NCBI RefSeq assembly: GCF_001074565.1
Contig: NZ_JUQX01000026.1
Span: 102,583-166,582, forward strand
DNA: 64,000 nt
Source of the DNA: Streptococcus pseudopneumoniae
Lineage (GTDB): Bacteria > Bacillota > Bacilli > Lactobacillales > Streptococcaceae
Direction: 5' to 3'
Under the pieces are notes generated by a model, which was not told the DNA's origin, searched no databases, and saw only the letters and a list, made by a program, of their open reading frames with translations. Of the stretch, positions 40,242 through 50,297 are shown piece after piece; position 1 is the first letter of the stretch; each line of letters begins with the position of its first letter. The position numbers and the translations under genes are program-made.

Positions 40242-40950
40242 GGAACGTGTCCTTAAACTACCAGTTCTGGAAATTTTCGGCCCAACCTTTCAAGGTGAAG
40301 GCCGTGCTATTGGGCAGAAAACCATGTTTGTCCGCACTGCTGGTTGCGACTACCACTGCGACTGGTGTGATTCCGCCTTTACTTGGGACGGTTCTGAAAA
40401 ACCAACTCGTATGACAGCTGATGAAGTAATCGCTGAGTTAGACAAACTAGGAAGCTACGACTATGTCACCCTATCTGGGGGAAATCCTGCTATCCTAGCA
40501 GCCAACATGGCTGAGCTAGTAACCAAGCTCAAGGAACGTGGTATCACTCTTGCCGTTGAGACCCAAGGCTCCCGCTGGCAAAATTGGTTAAAAGATATCG
40601 ACCAAGTTACTCTCAGTCCCAAACCTCCTTCATCCAAGATGGAAGTCAACTTTGAGACCTTGGACTTTATCGTTTCCCAACTTGATCCAGACAAGGTCAC
40701 CTTTAAAATCCCTGTCTTTGACGATGCCGATTTGGCCTTTGCCAAAGGCATTCAAGAACGCTACCAACCAGATGTTCTCTTCTTATCGGCTGGAAATCCT
40801 GAGCCCAAGGCTACGGGTAATATTGTCCAAGACCAACTGGACCGTCTCAAAGAACTTTGGGAACGCATCGCCGCTGATGATAGTTGGGGCAATGTCCGCG
40901 TCCTCCCTCAACTGCATACTCTCCTCTACGATAACCAACGTGGTGTTTAA
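40234..40950 (+). CDS. queE: 7-carboxy-7-deazaguanine synthase QueE
   Basis: 238-aa radical SAM enzyme. The iron-sulfur cluster motif is CDYHCDWCDSAF (CxxxCxxC, about residues 33-40), and GEGRAIGQKTMFVRTAGC precedes it. Catalyses ring contraction of carboxytetrahydropterin. GGAG in the end of queD serves as RBS. Confidence 0.96.
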   Translation: MTRERVLKLPVLEIFGPTFQGEGRAIGQKTMFVRTAGCDYHCDWCDSAFTWDGSEKPTRMTADEVIAELDKLGSYDYVTLSGGNPAILAANMAELVTKLKERGITLAVETQGSRWQNWLKDIDQVTLSPKPPSSKMEVNFETLDFIVSQLDPDKVTFKIPVFDDADLAFAKGIQERYQPDVLFLSAGNPEPKATGNIVQDQLDRLKELWERIAADDSWGNVRVLPQLHTLLYDNQRGV

Positions 40951-40967
40951 ATTAGAAAGAAAAAATC

Positions 40968-41459
40968 ATGTCACAACAAGAAGAAATGAAAAACCTAAGC
41001 CTACTGGGCAACAAAGAAACCAACTACATCTTTGACTATCAACCAGATGTCCTCGAATCTTTTGACAATCGTCATGTGGAAAATGACTATTTCATCAAAT
41101 TCAACTGTCCTGAATTTACCTCCCTGTGCCCTATCACTGCTCAGCCAGACTTTGCAACGATTTATATTTCCTACATCCCTGACAAGCTCTGTGTCGAGTC
41201 AAAATCCCTCAAACTCTACCTCTTTAGCTACCGAAATCATGGAGATTTTCATGAAAACTGTATCAACACCATCGGGAAAGACTTGGTCAATCTACTAGAC
41301 CCTCGCTATTTGGAGGTATGGGGAAAATTCACTCCGCGCGGTGGCATCTCAATCGACCCCTACTACAACTACGGTAAACCTGGAACTAAGTATGAAGGAT
41401 TGGCAGAACAACGCCTCTTTCAACACGACCTTTATCCAGAGAAAATTGACAACCGTTAA
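40968..41459 (+). CDS. queF: NADPH-dependent preQ0 reductase QueF
   Basis: 163-aa T-fold nitrile reductase making preQ1. The catalytic Cys lies in [13 protein letters not shown] and the QueF motif [20 protein letters not shown] is present. Last gene of queCDEF, 17 bp after queE, with a weak RBS. A strong terminator follows. Confidence 0.97.
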   Translation: MSQQEEMKNLSLLGNKETNYIFDYQPDVLESFDNRHVENDYFIKFNCPEFTSLCPITAQPDFATIYISYIPDKLCVESKSLKLYLFSYRNHGDFHENCINTIGKDLVNLLDPRYLEVWGKFTPRGGISIDPYYNYGKPGTKYEGLAEQRLFQHDLYPEKIDNR

Positions 41460-41468
41460 ACAGATACG

Positions 41469-41507
41469 AAAAAGCCCTGTTCCTCAAACTGAGGAGCAAG
41501 GCTTTTT
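41469..41507. terminator. Bidirectional terminator between queF and the aquaporin gene
   Basis: AAAAAGCC/GGCTTTTT (41469-41476/41500-41507) with an inner TTCCTC/GAGGAG stem. Confidence 0.9.
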
Positions 41508-41516
41508 GAATTTCAA

Positions 41517-42185
41517 TTATTCTTCTGTTCCAAGGAAGCTTTTTGCAACGAGAGCTGCAAGAACGCCACCAACGATTGGGGCAAGGATGAAAATCCATAC
41601 TTGTTGAAGGGCTGCACCACCTACCAAGACAGCTGGTGCCAAGCTACGAGCTGGGTTTACTGAAAGGCCAGTGATATTCAAGCCCACAAGGATCAAAGCT
41701 GTCAATGACAAACCAATGACCAAACCAGCGATTGCACCATTACCTTTGCTTGCTGATGTTACAGTCATGATAACTAGGACAAACAAGAAGGTTGCGATGA
41801 CTTCAAACAAGAATCCACCAAAGACAGTGACACCGTTTGCCAAGGCATTTTCACCAAGACTAGCAGTCGACATGCCTGAGTTAGACAAGAGGAAGAATAC
41901 CGCAGCTGACGCAAGGAAAGCTCCAACTACTTGTCCAAGGATGTAGTTTACAAGCTCTGAAGATGACAAACGTTTGTTTACAAACATAGCGATTGAAACA
42001 GCCGGGTTCAAGTGAGCCCCTGAAACAGTTCCGATTGAGAAAGCTGCGACTACGATGGCCAAACCAAAAGCAAGAGCAATCCCAAGGTGGCCAAGACCTT
42101 CAACACCATTCCCAAAAACAACAGCTCCTGTTCCGATGAACACAAGCATAAATGTACCGATTAATTCAGCAATAAATTTTTTCAT
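41517..42185 (-). CDS. Aquaporin (MIP family, AqpZ-like)
   Basis: 222-aa channel with six membrane helices and the two NPA loops HLNPAVS (about 58) and SVNPARS (about 175). The Arg after the second NPA and the short loops favour an AqpZ-like water channel over a glycerol facilitator. RBS AAAGGAGAC before the ATG. Single gene, convergent with queF. Confidence 0.93.
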   Translation of the reverse strand: MKKFIAELIGTFMLVFIGTGAVVFGNGVEGLGHLGIALAFGLAIVVAAFSIGTVSGAHLNPAVSIAMFVNKRLSSSELVNYILGQVVGAFLASAAVFFLLSNSGMSTASLGENALANGVTVFGGFLFEVIATFLFVLVIMTVTSASKGNGAIAGLVIGLSLTALILVGLNITGLSVNPARSLAPAVLVGGAALQQVWIFILAPIVGGVLAALVAKSFLGTEE

Positions 42186-42294
42186 GATAAGTCTCCTTTT
42201 TTTAAACTATGTATTAGTCTATCAAAAGAAGGAAAGGGTTTCAAGAAAATTGACTGGAAAGTTATTTGAAGATCATGAACCGACTCGCTTATCC

Positions 42295-43095
42295 TTAGTA
42301 CTGAAAGGATTGAATAGCTTCTTTCAAGTCATCTTGTAAAAGTTTATGACAGTCTAGTTGAAGGTAAATTTCTAGCAAACAAGATCTGAAATTGGAAAAT
42401 TTATGGAAATCATTTACTTCTTTCAAGGGAAATTCGACTGTTTGCAGCCAAGCAGTGAGGAGAGACGATTCGATTTTCCCTCGTAAGATTGGTTCATAAA
42501 GTACTCTCGCTAACCGCCAATCTTCATCATTTGTAAAACGAATCTCAACACGTTTAAAGATTTTCCAAATGATTTCAAATGCTTCGGCTATATCTGACTT
42601 TGGAAAGCTAGGATGGCATATAACCTCCGTCAAGAGATCAGCCCCATGCGCAAATGCGTGGATCCACCCAAACTGATGAGAGTAACCCGTCGTCTCTTTT
42701 TCCTTTGTAAGATAGTGTAAGCCTTGATTTAGCATGGTAACCCTGATAGGAGAAGACAACTGCTGGTAATAAAGTGATTCCTTAGTACCATCGCAGGACA
42801 GTAGATTGGCATAAATAAGCGCCCTAAAAGAACGTTTAAGAGCCGAGACACCTCTACTATCAATTTCTTTGTATAGACCTTCATCAGAGGAGACCCCTTC
42901 TGAGATAAACTGAAACTGCTCAAGGGAAAACAACTCTTCTTGAATCCCTCTTGCTAAACTCGTAAAAACAAGTTCGTCTCGAATTTCTGGAGAGGCATCC
43001 CCTAAATGCTCAAGCAACCACTGAATTTCTTCTCGGCTATAGCTTGGTTTTTCTTCTGTCACTTTTCTTTGTAATTCTTTATGCATCTTATGCAT
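42295..43095 (-). CDS. DUF2785 domain protein
   Basis: 266-aa helical cytosolic protein. The family hallmark GWIHAFAHGADLL is clear (about 160-172). Function unknown. Two possible ATGs (43095 and 43086) share the upstream AGAGG. Lies between the aquaporin and a membrane protein, with a terminator hairpin upstream at 43130-43151. Confidence 0.8.
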   Translation of the reverse strand: MHKMHKELQRKVTEEKPSYSREEIQWLLEHLGDASPEIRDELVFTSLARGIQEELFSLEQFQFISEGVSSDEGLYKEIDSRGVSALKRSFRALIYANLLSCDGTKESLYYQQLSSPIRVTMLNQGLHYLTKEKETTGYSHQFGWIHAFAHGADLLTEVICHPSFPKSDIAEAFEIIWKIFKRVEIRFTNDEDWRLARVLYEPILRGKIESSLLTAWLQTVEFPLKEVNDFHKFSNFRSCLLEIYLQLDCHKLLQDDLKEAIQSFQY

Positions 43096-43129
43096 CTAAA
43101 GTACCTCTGGATTTCTAGTAACTTATCAA

Positions 43130-43151
43130 AAAGTCATCCGAAGATGACTTT
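43130..43151. terminator. Terminator of the coiled-coil membrane protein gene
   Basis: AAAGTCATC-CGAA-GATGACTTT with runs of A and T on both sides. Confidence 0.88.
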
Positions 43152-43156
43152 TTTTC

Positions 43157-43939
43157 TCATTCTATTTTTGATGGAGTTTTTCCTGCTGCAATCGCATCTG
43201 CTTCGGTCATCTCAACAACGTTGGCATTATTCGTTTTTGAAGGCATTCTATCCTTACTATACCAATAAACTTTTGATTTTCCATGGTCTGCAACATAGAC
43301 AATTCTATCTTGCTGTTGAGCTTTGGTTTCAGCTTCACGTGTAATTCTTTTTTCTTCTACTTTTTGAGAAATTGATGATTCAACTGCACCTATTCTATCA
43401 AGCAGCTCTGTCTTTTTATCATTATTTTCAATCTGATTAACTATCTCTTTAGCAGACTTCACTTGGCTCGCATCTTGACTTTCTTCCAATTGTTTGACTA
43501 AGGTTTCACCTTTTTCTTGCAACTCCTTTGCAACTTTTTCTTTGGCAATTCTCTCTTCTTCTGCTTTTTCTTTAGATTTTTTCTCTTCTTCAACTCGTTT
43601 TGCCTCTTCTATACTAGATGAAGTATCCGTAGTTGAAGCTGTCGAAGTAGTAGATGTCGCAGTCTGCTTAGTTTCTGATTGAGAAGATGAAATTTTCTTT
43701 GTGACTGTCGGAGTTTTAAGAGCAACTGCAACAAAACTGACAATGAAAAGCCCTATCATTAGATTTCTTTTTCGAATATCTGGCGATTTCTTTACAAAAT
43801 ACCAAATACCAACTCCGCTCAAAACAAGATAGAGAGTAGGCAAAGCAATCAATAAAATGATTCCCAATAAAACTAGACCAATTTTGATAAAGAGCATTCT
43901 TTTGGGGTCTTGCTCTAGCCATTCTTTGATTCTATTCAT
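43157..43939 (-). CDS. Membrane protein with coiled coil and C-terminal extracytoplasmic domain
   Basis: 260-aa protein: two membrane segments (about 16-48 and 58-78), a Ser/Thr linker, a Glu/Lys-rich coiled coil (about 108-205) and a C-terminal module with VYWYSK and VVEMTEADAIAAGKTPSK. That module resembles the small calcium/cell-surface modules that end in CxxC, but the cysteines are absent here. Function unknown. It is 28 bp downstream of pepF, so possibly co-transcribed. Confidence 0.72.
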   Translation of the reverse strand: MNRIKEWLEQDPKRMLFIKIGLVLLGIILLIALPTLYLVLSGVGIWYFVKKSPDIRKRNLMIGLFIVSFVAVALKTPTVTKKISSSQSETKQTATSTTSTASTTDTSSSIEEAKRVEEEKKSKEKAEEERIAKEKVAKELQEKGETLVKQLEESQDASQVKSAKEIVNQIENNDKKTELLDRIGAVESSISQKVEEKRITREAETKAQQQDRIVYVADHGKSKVYWYSKDRMPSKTNNANVVEMTEADAIAAGKTPSKIE

Positions 43940-43967
43940 ATTACTCTCCTAAAACTCTGTCCAATCT

Positions 43968-45764
43968 TTACTCCCCCAACTCAGCACTGTAGGCTATAAT
44001 CTGGTCAACTGTGTCAGACAAGAACTGGATGGTATCACGTAGTGGTTTATCTGTTGAGATATCGGCTCCGATAATCATGGCTGACTCAAGCGGTGTCTTG
44101 CTGCCACCTGATTTGAGGAGATTGAGCCAGTCTCTAGCTCCAGTTTCAGAGTTTTTCAGATGGAGGTAACCTGCAGTAGAGATAACAAGGCCTGCTGAGT
44201 ATGTGTAGCTATACAAGCCCATGTAGTAGTGAGCTTGACGCATCCAAGTCAAGGCTGCATCATCGTCAATTTCAATGGCATCTCCCCAGAAGTCCGTCAA
44301 GACTTCCTTCATAATGCTGTTGAGCTTGCTTGCTCCAAAGGTCTCCCCTTCTTCAATAAGTGTATATACCTTACGCTGGAAGGCTGCTTCCAAGAGGTGG
44401 GTAATAAAGTTATGGAAGTAGGTATCTGTCAAGCGGTGAGCAAGAGCAAAGCGTTTTTGACGAGGGTCGTCAGACTGATGTTCCAAATAATCACTTAAAA
44501 GCAATTCATTGAAGGTTGACGGCGCTTCGACGTAGTAAGTCGACATATGGGCGTTGAAGTAACTTTGGTGATTATCTGAAAAGATGAATTGACCAGAATG
44601 CCCGATTTCATGAATCAAGGTATAGACATCGCTCAAACGGCCTGTCCAGCTCATGAGGACATAAGGGTGCACGCGATATGGATCCGCCGCATAACCACCA
44701 GAATCCTTGCCACTATTAGCAGCAAAGTCCACCCATCGTTCCTCTTGATAACGAGCAACTTCCTGACAATATTCTTGTCCCAAAGGTTCTACTGACTTCA
44801 TGACCAAATCATAGGCGTCGTCAATAGTCACTTCAGGATTAAGAGCACTATCCAAGTCCAATTTCCAGTCTGCAAAGGTCATCTTTTCAAGACCATTGAT
44901 CTTGGCAACATGCTTGAGGTACCTCTGAGCAACTGGCGCAAAGTCCTTCATGATGAGGTCAATCTGACGGTCAAACATGGCACGGTCCACTTCTTGCTCA
45001 GCCAGAAGATAATCAAAGACTGAGTCATATCCCTTCATATCTGCCAACAATTTCTCAGACTTGACTTGGGCTAAATAGGCTGCCGCAGCCGTATTTTGGT
45101 TCTTACGGAGTCCCTCTGAGAAAGAACGGAAAGATTTCTCACGAACCTCAGCGTCCTCGTGATTTTGATAGAAATTTTCATAGGTCACAAAGCTGTTTTT
45201 GTAGGTTTTGCCATGGGCTTCAAAGTCAGCCATCTCAAAGTCCCCAGCTCGCATCTTAGTATAAATGTCCTGTGGGCTATAGAAAACTTCCCCCAGATTG
45301 GTCAAGGCCTTCTCTACATCAGCCCCAAGATAGTGGGCTTTTTTGATTTTAGCCTGACGAATGGCTGCCGTCAAGTGGTGCAGTTCACCCAAACGGTCCA
45401 ATACTTCCTCATCTGCTGCCACCAAGGCATCGTCAAAGAAAGTCAAGGCTACACTGGCATCTGTTTCAAATTCCATCCCAGCTTGGGCGATATTAGCAAA
45501 ATCCTCATTGCTATAGTCTGTCGTCTGAGGCATAAAGGCGTAATTGCCGATATGGCTCATCTGGATATAGATTTGCTCCAATTCCGCAAAGGCCTTCTCA
45601 AAATCCTCAAAAGTGTGAAGATTCCCCTTGTAGTCACGGCTAAATTGGTTGATATCTTCGCGCGTTTTCTCGATTGCACGCAAGAAATCCTCACGGTCTT
45701 GGTATAGGGCGGTTAAATCCCAAAGTTCCTTTTCTGGAAATTCTGAACGGTGTTTTTGTTCCAT
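43968..45764 (-). CDS. pepF: Oligoendopeptidase F
   Basis: 598-aa cytosolic M3 metallopeptidase cutting medium-size peptides. The zinc motif is HEIGHSGQ (about 385-392), with the third ligand Glu downstream (EAPSTFNE). Full length. RBS AAGAGGAAG. First gene in a likely unit with the membrane protein at 43157. Confidence 0.96.
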   Translation of the reverse strand: MEQKHRSEFPEKELWDLTALYQDREDFLRAIEKTREDINQFSRDYKGNLHTFEDFEKAFAELEQIYIQMSHIGNYAFMPQTTDYSNEDFANIAQAGMEFETDASVALTFFDDALVAADEEVLDRLGELHHLTAAIRQAKIKKAHYLGADVEKALTNLGEVFYSPQDIYTKMRAGDFEMADFEAHGKTYKNSFVTYENFYQNHEDAEVREKSFRSFSEGLRKNQNTAAAAYLAQVKSEKLLADMKGYDSVFDYLLAEQEVDRAMFDRQIDLIMKDFAPVAQRYLKHVAKINGLEKMTFADWKLDLDSALNPEVTIDDAYDLVMKSVEPLGQEYCQEVARYQEERWVDFAANSGKDSGGYAADPYRVHPYVLMSWTGRLSDVYTLIHEIGHSGQFIFSDNHQSYFNAHMSTYYVEAPSTFNELLLSDYLEHQSDDPRQKRFALAHRLTDTYFHNFITHLLEAAFQRKVYTLIEEGETFGASKLNSIMKEVLTDFWGDAIEIDDDAALTWMRQAHYYMGLYSYTYSAGLVISTAGYLHLKNSETGARDWLNLLKSGGSKTPLESAMIIGADISTDKPLRDTIQFLSDTVDQIIAYSAELGE

Positions 45765-45774
45765 TTTCTTCCTC

Positions 45775-46518
45775 TTATTTTTCTAATTCTAATAATACAC
45801 TAATGGCTGATAAGGCATAAAGCGGGGCTGTTTCTGCTCGCAAAATGCGAGGACCAAGGCCTGCAAGAACAGCTCCTTTGGCTTCAAAACTTTCGATTTC
45901 TGCAGGTGAGAGACCGCCTTCTGGGCCAAAGATAAAGAGCAATTTAGCTCCTTTTTCAAGACCAGTGACTGCTTGCAGGAGCGCAGCGGCTTCTCCTTCT
46001 TTAGCCGACTCTTCGTAAGCTACCACGATAGAGTCGAACTGATCCAGCTGCGCTAGAAAATCTGCTTTTTTCTCAAAAAGTTTTACACTCGGCACCAGAT
46101 TACGCTTGCTTTGCTCGGCTGCTCCAAGGGCAATTTTTTCTAGTTTTTCAACCTTTTTACCCAACTTCTTACCATCCCACTTGGCGACCGACCAGTCAGC
46201 AGGAAAGGCCCAGATCTGGCTGGCACCGAGTTCGGTTACTTTTTGAGTGATAAACTCCAGCTTGTCTCCCTTGGGAAATCCTGATGCGATGGTTACTTGA
46301 ACGGGCAGTTCCACATTGTCAGCCAATTCTTGGACCAACTCAAACTGACGATTTTCCACATCCAAGACGCGCGCCAAGCGCTTGATACCATCCTCAAAGG
46401 CCAAGACAACCTCATCATCTTCTTTCAAGCGCATGACCTGAAACATGTGCTTGCTGGTTTCCTTGTCCTCAATGGTGATAGGAGAGATTGCACTGCCCTT
46501 GACAAAATACTGTTGCAT
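45775..46518 (-). CDS. rsmE: 16S rRNA (uracil1498-N3)-methyltransferase RsmE
   Basis: 247-aa SPOUT-class enzyme. The N-terminal PUA-like part and the C-terminal knot with FIFGPEGGLSPAEIE and LGPRILRAETA are diagnostic. Start ATG 46516-46518 (MQQYFVKGSA), GGAGG 5 bp before it in the prmA 3' end; the frame is open to 46530. Coupled to prmA, as in many Firmicutes. Confidence 0.95.
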   Translation of the reverse strand: MQQYFVKGSAISPITIEDKETSKHMFQVMRLKEDDEVVLAFEDGIKRLARVLDVENRQFELVQELADNVELPVQVTIASGFPKGDKLEFITQKVTELGASQIWAFPADWSVAKWDGKKLGKKVEKLEKIALGAAEQSKRNLVPSVKLFEKKADFLAQLDQFDSIVVAYEESAKEGEAAALLQAVTGLEKGAKLLFIFGPEGGLSPAEIESFEAKGAVLAGLGPRILRAETAPLYALSAISVLLELEK

Positions 46519-46519
46519 G

Positions 46520-47470
46520 CTAGCCTCCAATCACACCTGAAATATCCTTGGTCTTCTTAAAGACACAGGCATTCCATTCCCCTTGAATCATATGGGTTTC
46601 AAGGAAAAATCCAGCTGACTCAGCCGACTCGCGCACCATGTCCCACTTGTCCTTAATAATGCCACTCATGATGAGATAACCTTCGTCCTTTACCAAACGA
46701 TAGGCATCGTCTGTCAGATGAATAAGGATATCCGCTAAGATATTAGCCACAATCACATCTGCCTCAATCTCCACACCCTTGAGCAAATCACCTGCCGCTA
46801 CATGGATGTTTTCCATACCAGGGTTGAGCTCAATATTTTCCTGAGCCACACGAACTGCCACATCGTCTAGGTCGTAGGCGAAGATTTCCTTGGCACCAAG
46901 CAACGAGCTGGCAATGGAGAGGACACCTGAACCTGTCCCCACATCCAGCACCGTTTCGCCACCACGAAGAACCTGCTCCAAGGCAAAGAGGCTCATCTTA
47001 GTGGTTGGATGCGTCCCAGTACCAAAGGCCATACCAGGATCTAGCCTGATGATCTTTTCTCCCGCAGTCGCCTCATAGTCCGTCCACGACGGCACGATGG
47101 TCAAGTCACGAGTGATGCGGGCTGGCTCATAGTATTTCTTCCAGTTGTCCGCCCAGTCTTCCTCAGCCAAGGCAGTCGTCCCCATCTTGACTTCTCCTAA
47201 GTCCATAAAATCTGTTAATTCTAGGAGACGAGCCTGTAAATCTGCCTCAACCACTGCTACATCAACCGTTTCGGGATAATAGGCTGTCACCACGATTTCT
47301 TCTTGCTGCTCAACCTCTGGGAAGATTTCACCAAAACGGTCGACATTCCCCACATAGTCCATACTGTCTTCGATCGCAACACCTTGAGCACCTAGCTCAA
47401 TCAAGAGATTAGAGACCAGCTCCTCTCCCTCGCGCTTCACTGTAACTTTTAACTCTTGCCATGTTTCCAT
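46520..47470 (-). CDS. prmA: Ribosomal protein L11 methyltransferase PrmA
   Basis: 316-aa class I methyltransferase. SAM motif [14 protein letters not shown] (about 180) and the substrate motif [11 protein letters not shown] are present. Start ATG 47468-47470 ([10 protein letters not shown]); the frame is open nine codons further. The RBS is weak. Its stop codon is 1 bp before the rsmE ATG. Confidence 0.96.
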   Translation of the reverse strand: METWQELKVTVKREGEELVSNLLIELGAQGVAIEDSMDYVGNVDRFGEIFPEVEQQEEIVVTAYYPETVDVAVVEADLQARLLELTDFMDLGEVKMGTTALAEEDWADNWKKYYEPARITRDLTIVPSWTDYEATAGEKIIRLDPGMAFGTGTHPTTKMSLFALEQVLRGGETVLDVGTGSGVLSIASSLLGAKEIFAYDLDDVAVRVAQENIELNPGMENIHVAAGDLLKGVEIEADVIVANILADILIHLTDDAYRLVKDEGYLIMSGIIKDKWDMVRESAESAGFFLETHMIQGEWNACVFKKTKDISGVIGG

Positions 47471-47607
47471 ATTTAAGATACCAAGCCCGTAAAACACAAA
47501 GCCAAAATAGGAAACTCTCTGATGACGCTTGGGTCTAAGAGAAGTTTATCTTTTTGGCACAGTGTTTAGGGCGGGTTCAGTTTAGAAATGTAACTGAACT
47601 ATCCTTT

Positions 47608-48080
47608 CTATTTCTCTATGCATTTTTTCATGTATACCATATCCATGCCTTCTTTTTCAGGTTCAATATGGGTTTGATGGTAGCCGTTCTTCTCATAGAA
47701 AGCAACCATACCTTCATCCTGTAATACCGTACACAAATCCCACTGTTTAATCGTCGGAAATTCCTTTTCCAGCAATTCCAATCCTTCAGAACCATAACCT
47801 TTTCCTTGATACTGGGGCAAAATCGCTGCCGTTCCCAACCAAGCCTCTGTCAACTCTTCATTGGTCTGAATTCGTAAAAAACCAATCTTTTCTTCATCTT
47901 CTTTCACAAAGTAATAATAGCTATTAGGACGTTCTACCAGTTTCCACTTGATTCGTTCGCAGTCCTCCAGATAAGGATCATACTCATCTTGATATTTCTC
48001 ATAGACAGCCTTAAAGCTAGCCTTTGAATTGCAATTACGGTTTCTAAATCCTCTGCTCCTGCTCGTTCTAGTCTAATCAT
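47608..48080 (-). pseudogene. GNAT acetyltransferase broken by a frameshift
   Basis: The downstream part encodes a GNAT C-terminus (ILPQYQGKGYGSEGL acetyl-CoA loop, VAFYEKNGYHQT). The ATG at 48078-48080 starts MIRLERAGAEDLETVIAIQ in another frame. After CAAAG near 48021-48026 the expected reading (ASFKAVYEKYQDEYD) continues one frame off, so one base is missing. An intact gene would be about 156 aa. Its start overlaps the Nudix 3' end by 8 bp. Could be a sequencing error, but as given the protein is broken. Confidence 0.85.
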
Positions 48081-48510
48081 AGTTACTCTCCATATAATCC
48101 CTCACTCTATCCTGCAACTGGGGTACAACCCTATCTGAGCCAAGAAACTCCTCAACGCTCATCAGTTTGTAGCCCTGCCCTTCATCGCCAAAGACGATAC
48201 TATCAAACTGTTCCTGCCTTAACTTGCCAACTAGAAAGACGGATTCTTTTCCCTCAAAAAGCATACTTGGGTAAACCTTACTCCAAAGCAGACAATCCTC
48301 AGTCAGATGAATTCCTAGTTCTTCGTAAACTTCACGCGCCGCGCACTCAAAAGGACTTTCATTCCCCTCACGGCCACCACCTGGTAACTCCCACATATTG
48401 GGCCAAGGAATGCTGGGCTTGTCATCGCGTAAGATAGTTAAAATCCTATCCTCACAAAAGAGGGCAATTTTACAGCCTGTGAAATTCATTCTTTTATTCA
48501 ATAATTCCAT
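48073..48510 (-). CDS. Nudix hydrolase
   Basis: 145-aa pyrophosphohydrolase. Nudix box GGGREGNES through REVYEELGI (about 43-66) follows the G-x5-E-x7-REUxEExGU pattern. Substrate unknown; MutT-like cleaning of damaged nucleotides is possible. Start ATG 48510. Coupled to the broken GNAT gene. Confidence 0.92.
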   Translation of the reverse strand: MELLNKRMNFTGCKIALFCEDRILTILRDDKPSIPWPNMWELPGGGREGNESPFECAAREVYEELGIHLTEDCLLWSKVYPSMLFEGKESVFLVGKLRQEQFDSIVFGDEGQGYKLMSVEEFLGSDRVVPQLQDRVRDYMESNYD

Positions 48511-48563
48511 GATTAAGTCTCTTCCTATGATAACAAACTGCTCTATGCTAGCATTCTACTTAG

Positions 48564-49103
48564 CTATTCTTGAATCAATTTTTGACAATCTAGATCCCAA
48601 TATGCCTGCCATCTCCCCTGATTCTTACTAAAATAAACCGTAAACTCATCGTTTACATTATCTGCAACATAGCGAAGACTAGGTGGAGCCTCCTCGCAAC
48701 TCAGTATCCATGGATGAAAATAAAAATATTTCTCTCGCCTCTCTCGACTATTGTTCAACTTTTTCTTGTTCTGAGGAATGGAGTTTTGAAACTCCCTTTC
48801 CAAACTGGACTGGATGGCATTATCAAAGTCGTTTAAAGAAGCTATCAACTGCTCAAACTGTTTCTCTTCACCAGTCTTAAAGTAAATCAAAAACTCAAAT
48901 TCTCCAAAGCCTTCAGAAAACTCAAGTTCCATGATTTTTGCGCTCTCGTCATAAAGTCCCCCTTCATTAAAAAATCGGCGGCTTTCACACTTCAACACTC
49001 TCTCAAAATCTAAATTTTCAAATCGATTGCGTGGTAGAGAAATCCCATACTCTTGCGAGTTTGGGCTTATTTTCCTAAATAGCTGCTTGAAAATATGAAA
49101 CAT
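48564..49103 (-). CDS. Hypothetical protein
   Basis: 179-aa soluble, acidic protein without signal peptide or membrane segment, rich in aromatic residues (YFYFHPWIL, RWQAYWDLD). No family recognised. Start ATG 49101-49103 (MFHIFKQLFRK) with GAGG upstream; the frame is open to 49127. Codon use resembles its neighbours. Confidence 0.65.
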   Translation of the reverse strand: MFHIFKQLFRKISPNSQEYGISLPRNRFENLDFERVLKCESRRFFNEGGLYDESAKIMELEFSEGFGEFEFLIYFKTGEEKQFEQLIASLNDFDNAIQSSLEREFQNSIPQNKKKLNNSRERREKYFYFHPWILSCEEAPPSLRYVADNVNDEFTVYFSKNQGRWQAYWDLDCQKLIQE

Positions 49104-49205
49104 TTTTACCTCTTTTCTAGACTTCAACCCCTCTTCAGAAACACCAGTTAGATCCCCTTCTCATTTATATCAAGCAATCAAGCCGATTGAAACAAACCTA
49201 GCTTG

Positions 49206-50279
49206 TCAGCTTACAACAGAGTTTTCTTCATGGATTTCCTTCTCCAACTCTGCTAACCAGTTTTCATAGTAGCGTTTCTCATCTCGCAACATGCGACTAG
49301 TATTCATTTTCTGTCTAGCAATCTTCATAGCCTTGCGAGTTTGAGCCATGTCGTTCCTTACCTTAAATTGATACCAGGCTTGAATGCTCTGCATGTCTGC
49401 CATTTTTAGAGACAAAAAGGATTTAACTCCTCGATTACTTGCATACTCCTCCGCTTTTTCATGATCTCCTTCTAGCAAGGCGATTTGAAGAAGGTATAAT
49501 TGAGAAATCGTTTTAGACATTGGATTATCTGTTTTCTCTAGCAAAGACTGAAACTGTTGCTTTGCAAGCTCTATATTATCATCCAATAGGAATACCAAGC
49601 CCTGAAGAGTCTGAACACTTTCTGCAAAACTCCCTCTCGCATCCTCATCAACAGGCATGATAAAGTCTTTCAAATCATATTCTTGAGGAGCTAGCAAGGT
49701 CTGGGCAGAATGCCTCAACACCAAGTAGGCGTATTGGGTATTTTCAGGATGTTGTAGCAATTCCCAAATTTTTGCTCCATCGGTAATACCAACTGGCTTA
49801 GCATTGATGAGAAGAAAAGATACATTAAGACAAATCCAAGTAGCCGCAAAATACCAGCTTCTTGTCAAAAATCCATACAATATCGCCAATAAAATCAAGC
49901 TAAGATGAACCATCAAACCGCCTGCAAGCATCAGGATGATTCTTTGGTCGCTTTCATCTTCTTTCAATCCAATATACTGAGCACCAACATTTTTCAGAAC
50001 AGCTGTTCGACTAAGAGAAAACTTTCCTGACTTTTTGGTCAGAAGAAAATTCCCTAATCCAAAAGCCACCAGTCGATAGCCTGTCAGGTAACCGCAAAAT
50101 GCGTGTCCCAGCTCATGAAGGATAAATATCAGATAGATGCTGAAGAAAGTAAATAGGTAACCTGGAACAAAGACAAACGAAAAGTCTAACTCTTTAAAGG
50201 CAATTGTCCCAAAAGCAAATCCTAGCATCAAAAAAACAAAGGACAGACCAGAGATAAAAGACAAGCCTATTTTCTTCAT
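49206..50279 (-). CDS. M50-type membrane metalloprotease-like protein
   Basis: 357-aa protein with about five membrane helices in its first half. HELGHAFCG (about 55-63) is the HExxH zinc motif in a membrane helix, as in site-2 proteases. The C-terminal half is soluble and helical, TPR-like (residues about 200-350). A second M50 motif (NxxPxxxxDG) may be represented by NAKPVGITDG. Role inferred as intramembrane proteolysis; substrate unknown. RBS AGAGAGG. It is 18 bp downstream of the DUF3013 gene. Confidence 0.75.
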   Translation of the reverse strand: MKKIGLSFISGLSFVFLMLGFAFGTIAFKELDFSFVFVPGYLFTFFSIYLIFILHELGHAFCGYLTGYRLVAFGLGNFLLTKKSGKFSLSRTAVLKNVGAQYIGLKEDESDQRIILMLAGGLMVHLSLILLAILYGFLTRSWYFAATWICLNVSFLLINAKPVGITDGAKIWELLQHPENTQYAYLVLRHSAQTLLAPQEYDLKDFIMPVDEDARGSFAESVQTLQGLVFLLDDNIELAKQQFQSLLEKTDNPMSKTISQLYLLQIALLEGDHEKAEEYASNRGVKSFLSLKMADMQSIQAWYQFKVRNDMAQTRKAMKIARQKMNTSRMLRDEKRYYENWLAELEKEIHEENSVVS

Positions 50280-50297
50280 ATACTTCCTCTCTAGTTT

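Noticed and set aside
45159..45707. Plus-strand frame of 182 codons opposite pepF
   Set aside because: Antisense shadow of a conserved gene without its own signals.
48073..48080. Treating the 99-codon frame at 47608-47907 as a complete acetyltransferase
   Set aside because: It lacks the N-terminal half, which is found intact but out of frame directly upstream.
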